Notes under the pieces: generated by a model
Database searches by the model: none
Seen by the model: the letters and a program-made list of their open reading frames with translations, nothing else
Told to the model about the DNA's origin: nothing
Shown: in pieces, positions 41,590-54,760 of the stretch
How positions within the stretch are numbered: position 1 is the first letter of the stretch
Layout of the letters: each line of letters begins with the position of its first letter
Program-made: the position numbers and the translations under genes
Source: Gigantopelta aegis
Lineage: Eukaryota; Mollusca; Gastropoda; Neomphalida; Peltospiridae
Direction of reading: 5' to 3'
Length of the DNA: 64,000 bases
NCBI RefSeq assembly: GCF_016097555.1
Contig: NC_054703.1
Span: forward strand, 39,133,544 to 39,197,543

Positions 41590-44500
41590 GGACTGGCTTA
41601 GAGGCTTAAGCGGCGTGTAGTCGGGTGGAGACTGAGATATCCTTGAGACTTGGATTTTTTCTATATGCAATAACCGGACGTGCTGTAATAGGGTTTTTCA
41701 TAACAGTTTGCAGATTTAAAAACTCCTCCTTCATAAGTTTACCAATATCAATGCTACGTCAACTGTAAATTATTGGAACAATTATTGTATCTCTTTTTAC
41801 AGCTTTACCAGATTCAACGTTCATTCCAACCGGCTGTTTTTTTCTGTAATGTACGAATCCAGAAGGCCTCTCGTTCAAGTCTCAATAGGTCTGTTTCGTC
41901 TTTTGAACCAAGTATCAGGGGTTGTTCAATTGGAATTATTTCAAAATTTTCATCTAACGAATGGTCAGGTAGATTGAAGTGTTTGGCGACAGGGGTGTCA
42001 ACTTCAGTCCGAATATCATACTTGTGACAAACTGCTCTAATTCTCAGTTGGTTTTGCGTTTGTCCTACGTACTGTTTTTTTTTTACATAAATTACAGGTG
42101 ATTAAATATATTACATTTTTCGAATCACAGTTCATGTTTGTCCGAATTTCATATTCAATTTTGGTCTGTTGACTTTTCAAAGTCGACTGCGTTTAAGTAA
42201 GTTGTGAAGTCTACACCTGGTTTTTGGCACAAGTAGTAGAGGGAGCCAGTGCTCATTTGAGGTGATTGGTTATGCTGAAGTTTGTATGGTTTTATAGCCT
42301 TCAGTTGCCCTAAAGGGATTTTCTAATTCTCGAACAGTTTCAGATTTAAAATTTCTTAAAAAACCGTTTTTGAATATCCCCTAGGTTTTAAAGCACTAAA
42401 TAAAAGTGACTCCGCCTCATTGAAATTCTGTTTGTTACTCGAATTTCTGTGAAATCTAATAATCTGAGATTTACCAATGCCTTTAAAGGTGTGGCATGGG
42501 TGAAAAGACTTGCAGTGGAGAAGCTGGTGTGTGTATGTAGGTTTGAAAAACACTTTGTAGTCTAGGTAACCTGATGTTTCAAACTGTGTACCTTTATAAA
42601 TTGTTACATCCAAAAAGTCAACTGATGTATCTGATATGGTGTCCTTAAGTTTGATATTGTCATCCTGTCGATTTAATAGCTCAAAAAAAGTTCCAAAATT
42701 CTTATTTAGAATGTGGCCAAATGATAAGTATATCGTCGAGATATCTGAGGTACAAAAGAGGTATTTTACTCGATTTCTTTAAAGCAGCCTCTTCCCATTC
42801 GGCGACATATATAGATGCAAAGTTTGGACTAAAACGTTTGCCCATAGCACAACCACACACTTGCTGATACATTTCTCCATCAAACTCAAAATCATTTCCC
42901 TTTAGGCTTATTTCTAACAGCTCAATAATGTTCGCATCTGGTCTGTTTGGATCTGGGTACTTATCGAATGCTCTCTTAACTGAATCAATACCCGCATCAA
43001 TACCTATGTTGGTGTATGTGACGGAACATGCTCTTAATTTTGTTTTCGCCTGTGGCGATATTAATTGTTTTAGAGGGCCGTGTGCAGTTCCAATATGCAC
43101 TTAAGCCCAGGTGGGCACTTTGTTACGTAATACCTTCGCGCGACCGTGGTCGAGCTGTGCCTAATACACACCCAGCCCAGGTGTGGAGACCATGTGGCCA
43201 GTAGTTACGTAATACCTCCGCGAGTGCGGCTTTTACGACCGTGATTTTGGCGACTAGGCGTCATCAAGTCTGGCCATCTAAGAAAAATATGCCGGCTTGG
43301 TCTCTGTGGAAATATCACTTGATAGGGGGAGGACCGCGTTGTACCCCCAGGCGATATTCGGTTTTATGATAAATATATAGGGTTTTAGAGATATGGGGGA
43401 GAAACATATTGGAAGGCTTCCAGGGAGCGCATCCGTTTGGACTTGGTAAATATTATTTCTGTTCTGTTGTATAGCCTTGATGTGATTGATGTGACTTTAA
43501 ATATTTTAATACTGTATTATACCAATATTATTTAGACGGTGCTGCCGGTAATCTGACGCAGTAAACTGTAGGCTCACTGTTCTAATATATATAAAGCTTA
43601 ACCAATCATCCTAGAGGACCTAGGTAAACTGTATGTTATTGTCTTTATTGTGATAGGTGACCATATTAAAGTCTGTATTTACAAGGTTACTGAATGAGTA
43701 GTTAATGGTTAATTAAAAATAACCAGTTTAGATAAGAGTTGCTAATTCCATTATTAATTAAGTTCCCCCTGGAAGCGTTTTCTCAATTATCACACGTGTG
43801 GTGTTTGTGTCACGGTGAAGTGATTAGCTATTGTGTAAACTAGGACACCTAGACATTAACTAATAAGTGATTCAGTTCTGGTGTGTTATTATTTGTTTTG
43901 TTACTTAACTACTGCGGCAGTACATTATGTCAGGGCACCCTAGTATCATACAGATTCCAAAGTGTATTGTGTTTTGGTTGTGTTTTCTAGAACTAAACGT
44001 GCTATATTACTTATACTTTATATATAAGATCTTATTTCTGATCATATCTAGACGAGCCACGTGGGTATAACTGCCCGATACAGAGAGATCTAATAGATAT
44101 ACAGTTAGGAGAGATAATTGGATAATCGTGTTTCATTCAGTTATGGGTATTATAGGATCCCCGTGACAGTGTACATGGAGTCAATATCAAGGGTAACCAA
44201 GAATGAACCTTTTTTTGTTGATAATTTTGATAGAAGATCTTCAGTTTTTTCACAAAACTTTCATGTCTATTTGCAATTGGTTTTAAGTGAAAGTCTATGC
44301 ATTCTGAAATATTGTACGATTCTGATCCACAGTCTGAAATGATTGGACGACCGGGTAGTGTGTTAATATCGGTCCATGTATCGACTGGCTTGTGGATTTT
44401 TGGAAGTAGATACAATTTCCGGGTTTGTGATTGTGACCTGGCTTCTAAATATTTTACTTGCTTTTTATTTATATGTCCCTGATCTTTTAGACAGTGGTAA

Positions 44501-45026
44501 TTGCATTGACTTTTTACATTTTCAGTCAAAAGCGTTTGTCTAATTTTGTGTCAGTACTTTGAATTATTAAGCTGTCGAGTGCTTCCCGGATATAGTGTTT
44601 CTCCCTTTGATAGAATGACAGTGGCTGACCCTTTTATGGGCAGTTTTATAACAATTTTGTCGCTTTTTGCATAGTTTGGTGAGAGCACGACGTTCCGTGA
44701 CAGAAAGATTTTGCTGATGTGTGTAACTACTGTCATATCAACCCACTTTTTCTCACTATCCTTTTTGATGCTTTTTAATGATTTCAGATCTACACTGTAG
44801 TTTGGAGGGTAACCAGCCGGAGTTTTCCGTGAATGGGAATGTTATTTTCTCCAGTTGAACGCCGAAAATAGTCCGGCCCATTTCATTTTGTGGTCAAAAA
44901 CTGCCGGATCCATTACACCCATTGTCCAAGTTTTGCCTCTAAGCCCTGTTTTTTGGTTGGGGGTTGGGAAACAAAGTTCAACCCGTCCAGTAATGATTTT
45001 TCAGCGGATGTTAGAAAGGTTAGTGT
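41590..45026 (-). pseudogene. Penelope-like element (RT plus GIY-YIG), interrupted
   Basis: Minus strand, in order. The N-terminal part near 44551-44736 has GSATVILSKGETLY. RT fingers at 44137-44529 have LYLLPKIHKP and LPGRPIISDCGSES. RT palm at 42702-43016 has CGCAMGKRFSPNFASIYVA and the catalytic YLDD in LLYLRYLDDILIIW. A thumb-like part (42356-42613) has DYKVFFKPTYTHQLLH. A GIY-YIG endonuclease follows at about 41830-42110 (NVIYLITCNLC then YVGQTQNQLRIRA). This architecture is that of canonical Penelope-like retroelements. There are frameshifts between RT and thumb and in the A-run before YVG, and a solo LTR splits the RT. The 5' end runs into the gap. Confidence 0.85.
43017..44168 (+). 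repeat. Solo LTR of the A/B family inside the Penelope-like RT
   Basis: 1152 bp from TGTGACGG to CCCCGTGACA with a 5-bp duplication GTGTA on both sides (43012-43016, 44169-44173). No internal region remains, so it is the product of LTR-LTR recombination. Confidence 0.92.
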
Positions 45027-45226
45027 NNNNNNNNNNNNNNNNNNNNNNNNNNNNNNNNNNNNNNNNNNNNNNNNNNNNNNNNNNNNNNNNNNNNNNNNNN
45101 NNNNNNNNNNNNNNNNNNNNNNNNNNNNNNNNNNNNNNNNNNNNNNNNNNNNNNNNNNNNNNNNNNNNNNNNNNNNNNNNNNNNNNNNNNNNNNNNNNNN
45201 NNNNNNNNNNNNNNNNNNNNNNNNNN
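45027..45226. other. Assembly gap (200 N)
   Basis: Conventional 200-N placeholder at the edge of a TATG-type microsatellite, which probably caused the break. Confidence 0.98.
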
Positions 45227-45565
45227 TATGTATGTGCGTATGTGTGTATGTACATGTATGTATGTGTGTATGTATATGTGAGTATATGTGTGTATGTATG
45301 CATGTGTGTATGTATGTGCGTATGTGTGTATGTACATGTATGTATGTGTGTATGTATATGTGAGTATATGTGTGTATGTATGCATGTGTGCATGTATGCA
45401 TGTGGGCATATATGGATATATGTATGTATGTGTGTATGTGTGGTATGTGTGTTATGTGTGTATGTGTGTTATGTGTGTATGTGTGTTATGTGTTTTATGT
45501 GTGTATGTGTGTTATGTATGTATGTGTGTATGTGTGTTATGTGTGTATGTGTGTAGTAGTATACA
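45227..45565. repeat. (TATG/TG)n microsatellite
   Basis: TATGTG-type repeats with an inner ~80-bp duplication. ORFs are artefacts. Confidence 0.95.
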
Positions 45566-45995
45566 TACACATATTGTTTAGAATTCACTTGCCATAGGGC
45601 CAGTGGATTTGAAAATTCACTGGCCATGGTGAAAAATTATCTTGCCCAATGTTAACTATTGATAAAGCAAAAAAACCCAGTAAATGAAAATAATTAACTT
45701 TTTAATGTCCATTTTTCATACTGAGGTCATGTTTAATCAATTTTTGAATTTACATAACAGATAGGCTCATTGGGCATACTGTATGGTTCAGTGTAGATTT
45801 TAAAATAATTTCGGTTACACTAAAACCACCTACTTTATAAAACAAATAATCCATGTTACCTAGCTATTACAACAATTAACATCATCATATATATACTTAT
45901 GAGTGGGAACTTCCTTCCCCCATCCCCCGCCCACCCACCACAAAATAGAAAGAAACAAGGTCCTTTATTAGCATAAAGTGTACATGTATTATAGT
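45566..45995. other. No recognised feature
   Basis: AT-rich, no ORF or repeat family recognised. Confidence 0.5.
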
Positions 45996-46502
45996 TTAAG
46001 GTTTACACACCACACACCACACACACACACACATACACATACACACATATAACACATACACACACACCACACACACACACACAACACACACACGTACCCA
46101 CATACACCGCACACACACATCACGCACACACACACACACACCATATACACTACACACGACACACACGTACACACATCACACACACACACAACATACACTA
46201 CACACATACACACGTACACACATACACACATACACCGCACACACATCACACACACACCACATACACCACACACATATATACACCACACACGTACACACCG
46301 CACGCACACATACACATACACAACACACGCACACACACCACACACGCACACACATACACCACACACACCACACGAACACACATACACACACATACACATA
46401 GACACCACACACACACAACACACACACCGCGCACATAGACACACCACATTTACACCACACATACACATACCACACGCACACACCATACACACACCACATA
46501 CA
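45996..46502. repeat. (CA)-rich satellite-like tract
   Basis: About 500 bp of CACAC with ATACAC, ACCACACA and GCACACA interruptions. Confidence 0.95.
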
Positions 46503-46776
46503 CCTAATTAGTAATTTTTCAATACAGGTGCTTCGTGAAATTTATCTATTTCATGATATTGTGTTCCTAAACGTTTTGTTTCTTCTTAATCAATATTAAA
46601 TTATTAATTTACACATTTAAAGTTCTGCAATTCGTAAATGGTGACATGCAACCTTCGGTAGGTATATTGATGTCATGGGTCAAAGATTACTAATGGCCAA
46701 CTATTTGTTAGTGAAATATTGTATGTAATAGCAATCTTACTCTCCCTCTATCTCATTGTATAGTTGTGATTATGTA

Positions 46777-47073
46777 CCGGCCTTGGTGGCGTCGTGGTTA
46801 GGCCATCGGTCTACAGGCTGGTAGGTACTGGGTTCGGATCCCAGTTGAGGCATGGAATTTTTAATCCAGATACCGACTTCAAACCCTGAGTGAGTGCTCC
46901 GCAAGGCTCAATGGGTAGGTGTAAACCACTTGCACCGACCAGTGATCCGTAACTGATCCGAGTAGCCTGTGTGGCGACAGCGGGTTTCCTCTAAAAACAG
47001 TCAGAATGACCATATGTTTGACGTCCAATGTGCTCCAGTGGCGTCCTTAAATAAAACAAACTTTACTTTACTT
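46777..47073 (+). repeat. SINE, head type 2, tail B, with target-site duplication
   Basis: 13-bp duplication TTGTGATTATGTA at 46764-46776 and 47074-47086. The head and first body part are full. The middle is deleted between CGTAACTGATCC and GAGTAGCC; tail B follows. Confidence 0.92.
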
Positions 47074-47131
47074 TTGTGATTATGTATAGCGACGATCAGT
47101 CACTGGCTATTATCAAGACGTTTTAACAGTT

Positions 47132-47134
47132 AAC

Positions 47135-47174
<40 letters not shown>

Positions 47175-47175
47175 A
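47132..47175. repeat. (TTG)n microsatellite
   Basis: Fourteen or so TTG/GTT units. Confidence 0.9.
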
Positions 47176-48529
47176 TTATATAAGGATTATCTGTTATTTC
47201 TTTTACTTCATGGGGGTATTTACAAAACAAACCATACGCAAACAGTTCGTAAACAGTGTGAATCGGCGAAGCCGTTCTCACATAAGTTTGTGGATGATTT
47301 GTTTTTGTTCATACCCAGATGATTGTAAAAGAAATAACAGACATTATTGTATACATAGCAATGAAATATATAGATCTACGGAAACCATAAAAGTCATATC
47401 CTGTGAAAAGTCATATTTTCACTGTATTTTAGCTACAGTGAAAATATAGAAGTCTTATTTACTTTTTTGTAAAAGTGCATGATTAAATTATCTCCCTTTG
47501 TCTCTGTTCTTCGTATTTAAATTTGATGATTACCAATGCATCTGATCGTATTTGAAAACTAAAAAATGTAATTTAAACAACTGTACCTATAAAAACGGGA
47601 TACGAAGTGCAATTACGATAAAATATATAAAACAAATTGAATACGAAGCTAAATAATGATGACACAATGTAGTGTCATCGAGTTTAAGTGTAAGAATTTA
47701 ACGGCGTTCGACTCGTTTTGTTTTTGTGGGAGTTTTCAGAGGATGGCTTTGTCAGGTATGTTTACACCGCAGTATTGTTGAATAAATGTTAATAAAGATA
47801 AATTTTAATCAAATTTCTTTTTAAAAGTCTATGGTAAAGTAAATTTTCTGGCAAACTTCCATAGGAAGAAATATATCATGACGTTACGTGTTTTCGATAG
47901 GATAAGTGAAAGATATTACCAAAGATCGAAAGATATTGTCAAAAATTATGAAATATGTATATAATAAATAGACCATTTCATGGTGTTTTTCCGAATACGA
48001 TTTTTATGTCAACTCGCAATTCGTGAAAATATGGTTTTCACACATCACTAAAAATCGTATTCGAAAAACCCCATGAAATAGCCTCTATGTATTTAGAATT
48101 AAATTTCAAACATACTAACCAATAATAACACAAATAGTTCATATTTTATTTTAAATTAGTTTTGGTTCTTAAAACAACTTGCTAAATTAAATTAAATTCA
48201 TTACAATTTAACGTGATCTCATTGGTCCAGCCGTAGCGAGTTTATTCATTTCTCGATGAATTTAAAATGTAACGTTATCAGGGAACGCCATATCTGATGA
48301 CGTCAGTTTATATTGGTAGTTTGTCTTACTAAGCTGGAATCTATCGGGAGAAAGCTAATTTACGGTTTTAAACAACGTGTTTGATTGAAAACATATTTTA
48401 TTTCATATCATAATGCATATATAGCAACGGGTTGTAAGACAAATGATATTTAACGGACAGAACTGTAGAATACAAGAATTTTTATATTGTTTGGGAGGAT
48501 AGGAAAATCCCACCTGAGGCGCACTAAAT
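47176..48529. other. No recognised gene
   Basis: AT-rich. Apart from the fold-back at 47974-48080 no coding or RNA feature was recognised. Confidence 0.5.
47974..48080. repeat. Fold-back repeat
   Basis: ATTTCATGGTGTTTTTCCGA and CGAATACGATTTTTA recur inverted, and the centre also pairs (GTGAAAA...TTTTCAC). Confidence 0.75.
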
Positions 48530-48534
48530 GAGAT

Positions 48535-49117
48535 GAAAACCCGAGATAACTGGGCTACCTCCCGCCCCTCGCCCGTGGGAGGACTTCCACTCCGAGGACT
48601 AACTTAGAAACCCCAGACAACTGGGCTACCTCCCGCCCCTCGCCCGTGGGAGGACTTCCACTCCGAGGACTAGCTTAGAAAACCCGAGACGACTGGGCTA
48701 CGTCCCGCCCCTCGCCCGTTGGAGGACTTCCACTCCGATGACTAGCTTAGAAAACCCGAGACGACTGGGCTACGTCCCGCCCCTCGCCCGTTGGAGGACT
48801 TCCACTCCGAGGACTAGCTTAGAAAACCCGAGACGACTGGGCTACGTCCCGCCCCTCGCCCGTTGGAGGACTTCCACTCCGAGGACTAGCTTAGAAAACC
48901 CCAGACGACTGGGCTACATCCCGCCCCTCGCCCGTTGGAGGACTTCCACTCCGAGGACTAGCTTAGAAAACTCGAGACAACTGGGCTACATCCCGTCCCT
49001 CGCCCTTTGGAGGACTTTCACTCCGAGGACTAGCTTAGAAAACCCGAGACAACTGGACTACGTCCCGCCCCTCGCCCGTTGGAGGACTTCCACTCCGAGG
49101 ACTAGCTTAGAAAACCC
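48535..49117 (+). repeat. 72-bp minisatellite (about 8 units), open in one frame
   Basis: Unit includes GAAAACCCGAGACGACTGGG and CTCGCCCGTTGGAGGACTTC. The first units are diverged and one is 71 bp. Because 72 is a multiple of three the repeat is open for 159 codons (48738-49217), encoding units like TSLENPRRLGYVPPLARW. Codon context and lack of any other coding signal make a real protein unlikely. It may belong to the 3' region of a LINE. Confidence 0.85.
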
Positions 49118-49139
49118 AATACTTGCACAGGGCATATAC

Positions 49140-49547
49140 CTCATCTATTTAGTTTATATATTTTTCGTTCATTATTATTTTTTATTATTATTTTATTTTA
49201 TTTGTTATTTATTATGATTTTATTATTGTTAGGCTTTTTTCTTACCTATGTGTTTGTGTTTAGATATATGTAGGTTTGTTTTTAGTTTCCTTGCGCACGT
49301 GATGTGTTTATATTTAATATCTTCTATATTACTACCCACGTAATTATTTATCATACATACATATATGTAGGGTTTATTTCGTTTAGTTTAGACATGTATT
49401 GATTTTGCATGCATGAATGTCTTTTAGATAATGTTATAGCGCTGTCCACCATTAACAGATACTGTAAATATGTATTTATTATAATTTGCTGTTTTTATTA
49501 TAAAGCTTTTACGTTGTATAATTTAAAGCAATAAAGAACTTGAACTT
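49140..49547 (+). repeat. LINE 3'-UTR-like tail
   Basis: T/A-rich sequence ending GCTGTTTTTATTATAAAGCT, then AGCAATAAAGAACTTGAAC. This style of end, with ATAAAG-type tail, is typical of LINE 3' UTRs. No ORF2 is present. Confidence 0.35.
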
Positions 49548-49599
49548 AAAGGTTGTCTTGTCAGAACAGTAGGTTGAAAATATGTTGTTATCAGATAGA

Positions 49600-49780
49600 A
49601 GTCGGCTTAGTGGTCCTTTCTCGTCCTACTGAACCATTAAACCCCCTCTGTGTGACAACCGGTTCCGGGTTTCGAACCCAGTACTTACCAAGGTCGGTAG
49701 AAATATTGAATCTAAGACAGTCTATAGGAAACATAAACCAGTTAAAGGAACGGTCCTCAGTTTACTGCAATGTTTAAGAT
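49600..49780 (-). repeat. tRNA-like SINE remnant and MITE-end-like segment
   Basis: On minus GTACTGGGTTCGAAACCCGG looks like a B-box. CGGTCCTCAGTTTACTGCAA near 49755 resembles the MITE terminal sequence. Confidence 0.4.
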
Positions 49781-49926
49781 ATGTTCACGCCTTCTAAATG
49801 TCCAGGACGGGACAGTTGCACCTTCCTCTCCCCTACGATTATATTAGTACCTGCCAAGGCTTGAAGAAATAGTGAACCTAAGATAACTATAGCAAATGTA
49901 ACCAAGTTAACACTATGTGATCTCAC

Positions 49927-49980
49927 CTGTTATCTTCGGTAGTTTAAATGGCACCGTTACTTCTGTACGGCAAGGCAAAA
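49927..49980 (-). other. Candidate orphan 5' UTR exon (copy 4)
   Basis: Minus strand GAAGATAACAG|GTGAGATC is a strong donor, 80 bp after a TATAAATA box. It is weakly related to copies 2 and 3 (shared GTTTACAAG, AATAATT, GGTAAACA words further upstream). No coding exon recognised downstream. Confidence 0.3.
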
Positions 49981-50004
49981 AAACACACTGCGCGAATGTT
50001 CGAC

Positions 50005-50014
50005 CTATTTATAC
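50005..50014 (-). promoter_or_regulatory. TATA box of copy 4
   Basis: CGTATAAATAGG on minus, a near-consensus TATA box. Confidence 0.4.
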
Positions 50015-50340
50015 GGTTTATAAGAGGTTTTAAGTCCCGAATTAATCGAATAAACTCCATATAAATCTTTAAGTAAGAGTATGACGTCAGTTAGTAATTA
50101 TTACTCGGTGAGGATTAGGATTTGCTTTTAAATTAAAAAAGAAAAAACATAAAATTTTCGCAGCAGATAAAGAGGAAATGCAAAAAAAGGACCTGACGTT
50201 TACAAGGAAAATAATTAATTTCACAAGACAACACAATAAAAGGTAAACAGTTTTTTATGATGTTAATGTAGAATTAGATTTTTACTATTCTTGTCAGATG
50301 CTTACAATGCAGACCGTAATAATCAATTTGGAATTAGCGT

Positions 50341-50580
50341 TTTTTTGTTGTTGTGGTTTTTTAATGTTTGTATTTTTTGTTGTTTGTTTTGTTTGTTTTT
50401 GTTTGTTTTGTTTGTTTGTTTGTTTTTTGGGGGGGGGGGGTCGGAGGGGGGGGGCTGGGTCTTTTTGTGTGTCTGTTCTTTGATTGTTTTTTGTTTATTT
50501 GTTGTTGCGGTGGGGGTTTTAGAGGTTTTTTGGCTGTTAGGTATTTTATGAACTCTCTCTTTTTCTTTTTTTCTTTTTGT
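50341..50580. repeat. G/T-rich low-complexity tract
   Basis: TTTG/GGGG-rich. ORFs are artefacts. Similar in style to tracts at 1580 and 19375. Confidence 0.85.
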
Positions 50581-50839
50581 TTCGAGTGCGAGTCCGAATA
50601 CTTTTTACATGTTCGTCCCGGGGCCTGTCTCTGGATAGCCAGGGGCTTGTCCCAGGACAGAAAAAAAAAATTACCGGACAATTTCGAAATTTACATCGAA
50701 AAATTAAATAGTGGGCCTTTAAAGTTTTGATGCACATCTCTAATATAATTAATAAAGAAAATTCTACTATTAAATTTGGTCGCTAGATTAGATCGGGTGG
50801 TCAAAAAGAAATCAGATCAGATCGGTGGCCTGACTCGGG

Positions 50840-50865
50840 ATGGAGGGGGGGGGGGGGGGGGGTAG
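50840..50865. repeat. Poly-G run
   Basis: About 20 G in sequence otherwise without recognised features (50740-51480). Confidence 0.9.
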
Positions 50866-51600
50866 AGTTAAAAATGGGCAGAATTTTGAAAATAGCAATT
50901 AGTTAAAAAGTTAATACATTTTTTTAAAAAAACGAAAAAAACTTACAAGCCACAAATAAAAAGAATTGACTGATTAGTCGAATATTTATATAATTTAGAG
51001 CATTTTAGAAGAGCAGGCCAAAAATTAATAAGACAAAGAAGAGAGGATCGGACTACTTAATAATATTAAAAAAAGAAAGTAATTTCGACATAAACTTTGA
51101 ACGATGGTCTAAAGGTTTTAAAGTCCGATCTATATGTCCACGTGAGTGGCCTCGTTAAGGCCGTTAGGGTGCACAGCTTGTAGGGACGAGATGGGTTGCA
51201 TCCCGTCAAAAAACAACCTAGATTGACAGTCAATAGACGTTGAAGTAGTGCTGTGCTGTGCTGAAATACAGATCTTGAGAAGCCGGATCCGTCTGAACGA
51301 GAGAGCGAATCAGACTAGGGTATAGTCCAGTCGTCATGGGTTGGTATAGTGGTGCGGACGGGCCCGACTCCGGAGGATACGAGATGGTATCACAATAAAA
51401 CAAAGTAAAGTCTAGAAAAGAGTAGTAGGGGCCGACCCCGCTTCATATTTCTTCTTAGAGTGGGGCGGTCAATCTTCTAGTGTTGCTAGGACAGGCTCGG
51501 ACAAGCGGAGACTAAACGCGAACAACCGTGGCGTTCTGCAGAATGGCCGTCATACGAGTCACGGAAAATACAAGTCAACATAGTTAGACGGAGAAATGAC

Positions 51601-51846
51601 GTGGAGACAAGTAATCTCGCTAAAAAAGAATCCAACCTGGTGGTGCAGACTGTCGAAACGAGAAGCGTTCCAGCGTTCAAATCAGTTCCAATGGCCGCAT
51701 ACATCCCAGTAGAAAACTTCACTTCGTTGACAAAAACAACAAAAGTGAAGGATTCCCAAGTCGAGCAGCGAAAGCACGTGCAGTATGTACAAACACGTCT
51801 TACCGCGACGAGCTGCAGACTGGGAATCATTGGGGCCATTAATTGA
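51601..51846 (+). CDS. Unknown short ORF
   Basis: 81 codons, starting METSNLAKKESNLVV, with SVPMAAYIPVENF and ending TATSCRLGIIGAIN. The opposite strand is also open (51486-51839), and I recognise neither product. Base composition here is less AT-rich than the flanks. It may be an exon or part of an unknown mobile element. Low confidence. Confidence 0.2.
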   Translation: METSNLAKKESNLVVQTVETRSVPAFKSVPMAAYIPVENFTSLTKTTKVKDSQVEQRKHVQYVQTRLTATSCRLGIIGAIN

Positions 51847-52483
51847 AAAGTTTCTTTGTCGATCTATGTTGATTTCTTACATGGTAGTTGTCAGTCGAGA
51901 GCACTCCCTAAAATTAATAGTCACATTGTTGAATTTTTAACAGAATATATTTTGACACAGAAAGTGTATTGAACTGCATGGAGTAATTAAAGGTGGTGTG
52001 TAACCTTATGTGTGTTCCACTTCCATAGCTTTAGCATGTCTAACTGTGATTTTGACCTATATACCAGTATGCGCCTAGCATTAATCTTATGTAGTTCTTA
52101 AAGAGACTGTCCGGAGTCTGTTGCCTAAGACGTTTGGGAATTATTTTAATAAATACAATTAAATTATGATTTTACATGCGGCTTCCTTTTTCAAATTTAA
52201 TATTAATGTTGCTATATCTCGCAGGCCTTTCCCCAGGATCAGTTTAACACAAATCAAGCCAAAATAAGTGAGGTAGTGGGTTGGAAACAGTTAAGTGTTT
52301 AACGTCAATCCAACTAATCGTGTTTTCATTTTATTTTTAAATTAAAATTATTATATTATATTATTTATTTTATATTTATTTTTATTTAATTTTTATTATT
52401 TATTTTATTTTATTACTAGTATTATTATTTTATGTTTATTCTGTCAGCATTATGTAAAGACCGGGCAGGGTTATCGTTGGGTG

Positions 52484-52592
52484 AAAATTAAAGGTGGACG
52501 GCTAAGCGACTCCGACCCCCCCCCCCCCCCCCCAATTGATAAAGGTGGACGGCTGAGCGACTCCGACCCCCCCCCCCCCTCAATTGATAAAG
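52484..52592. repeat. Two-unit tandem repeat with poly-C
   Basis: AAAGGTGGACGGCT(A/G)AGCG, CTCCGACCCC and CAATTGAT occur twice in a row, each with a poly-C run. Confidence 0.85.
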
Positions 52593-52693
52593 GTCCGGTT
52601 TTCAGAGGTACATTTTGCACTATATAAAGAGTTTGTGACTCAATTATTCCTCCGCCGTTCAGTTTAGAGATGTTACCGATTTAGAGAAGTACA

Positions 52694-53072
52694 CTTTAAA
52701 GGGACAATCCTGAGTTTGCTGCATTGTAAAATGTTTCCGACTAATAAAATATTTCTACAATTAAACTTACGAATTAAATACATTTTCGTGTTTAAAATAT
52801 CAGTGTCTGTATATTCAATGTGTTTCTGCTCGTCTTAATATTTGTAAGAATACCAAACTGGATGTCGTCAATAATTTCGTACGTACGAAAAAAAATACAT
52901 TTTAGGAAATAAAATGAAATGTAACCTAGTACAAATATTATAATGATCAGAAACACGTTTAATATACAGCCACTAATATTTTATGCAGAAAAAATACATT
53001 TAATATGTAATTACAATGGTTAAAATGTCTCTGGTAGTCGTTAACATCTTAAAAATTGTAGCAAACTCGGGA
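52694..53072. repeat. MITE-like dispersed repeat, copy 2
   Basis: Begins TTTAAAGGGACAATCCTGAG and parallels 4585-4967. Its right end is degraded. A further terminal piece (GGCAGCAAACTCAGGACAG) lies at 53275. Confidence 0.75.
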
Positions 53073-53324
53073 AACATTAATGACAAAAGATGGGTAAATC
53101 ACGGGACCATGAAAAACTACCTGTTTTGAGAGAAATCCAGTTTACAGAGGATCCGGTCTTGAGGAGTTTTACTGTATTAAAAGATCAAATTAATCTTTAC
53201 TTTTTCAGAAACATATTTAGTAAACACCCAGCGATCAAATTAAAGCGTTTCAATTTGTCGACAAAACATAACGAAGGCAGCAAACTCAGGACAGTCTTAT
53301 TTAAGAGTATTAACAAATATATAT

Positions 53325-53958
<634 letters not shown>

Positions 53959-54220
53959 GTAAATCGTAATTTAATATGACGGATAAGTGTAAAGAATGTT
54001 ATGTTCAGTCGACGTATTTTCGTGAAGATCGTTTGGCTATCTTTTTGTAGCTTTCAGTTTATGGAGATATATATTCCGAAGTTTTTTATATGTCAAGTAT
54101 ATTAGTCCTGCAAATAGAGCCATAAAAGAGGCTTAGGTTTTGAGCAGGTGGTCACGGAAAGGTAACAGTCGTCCTCAGAACTAGAAATGATCATTGGGGT
54201 GTTGTGAGCATGAAACCACT

Positions 54221-54448
<228 letters not shown>

Positions 54449-54449
<1 letters not shown>

Positions 54450-54760
54450 GTCATTTATGTAACGACGCACTCAACATATTTTAATCTATGGTTATATGGT
54501 TATAGGGAGAGAGAGAGAGAAGAATATGGTATGCATGCGATTGGTGGAGGTGTGACCCTCTGCACAACCCCAGCCCCACTTAAGGCTTCTTTTGTATATG
54601 GAGAGGGACGTAGCTCAGAAGTAAAGCGTTCGCTCATGGTAGGTCGACTGATGGATCCCACATTGTGGACCCATTGGGTTGTGTCTAGTTGCAGCCTGTG
54701 CACCACAACTGATGTATAAAGGCTGTGGTATGTGCTATCCTGTCCTGTCATTTTTCAAGA
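54449..54760. repeat. SINE fragments (tail A minus; head 1 plus)
   Basis: AACGACGCACTCAACATATT (tail A) near 54461, then GGGACGTAGCTCAGAAGTAA with a body to GTGCTATCCTGTCC on plus. Confidence 0.7.

Noticed and set aside
51486..51839. 117-codon minus ORF
   Set aside because: Overlaps an open plus frame; no domain recognised on either strand. Only the plus frame is listed, at low confidence.
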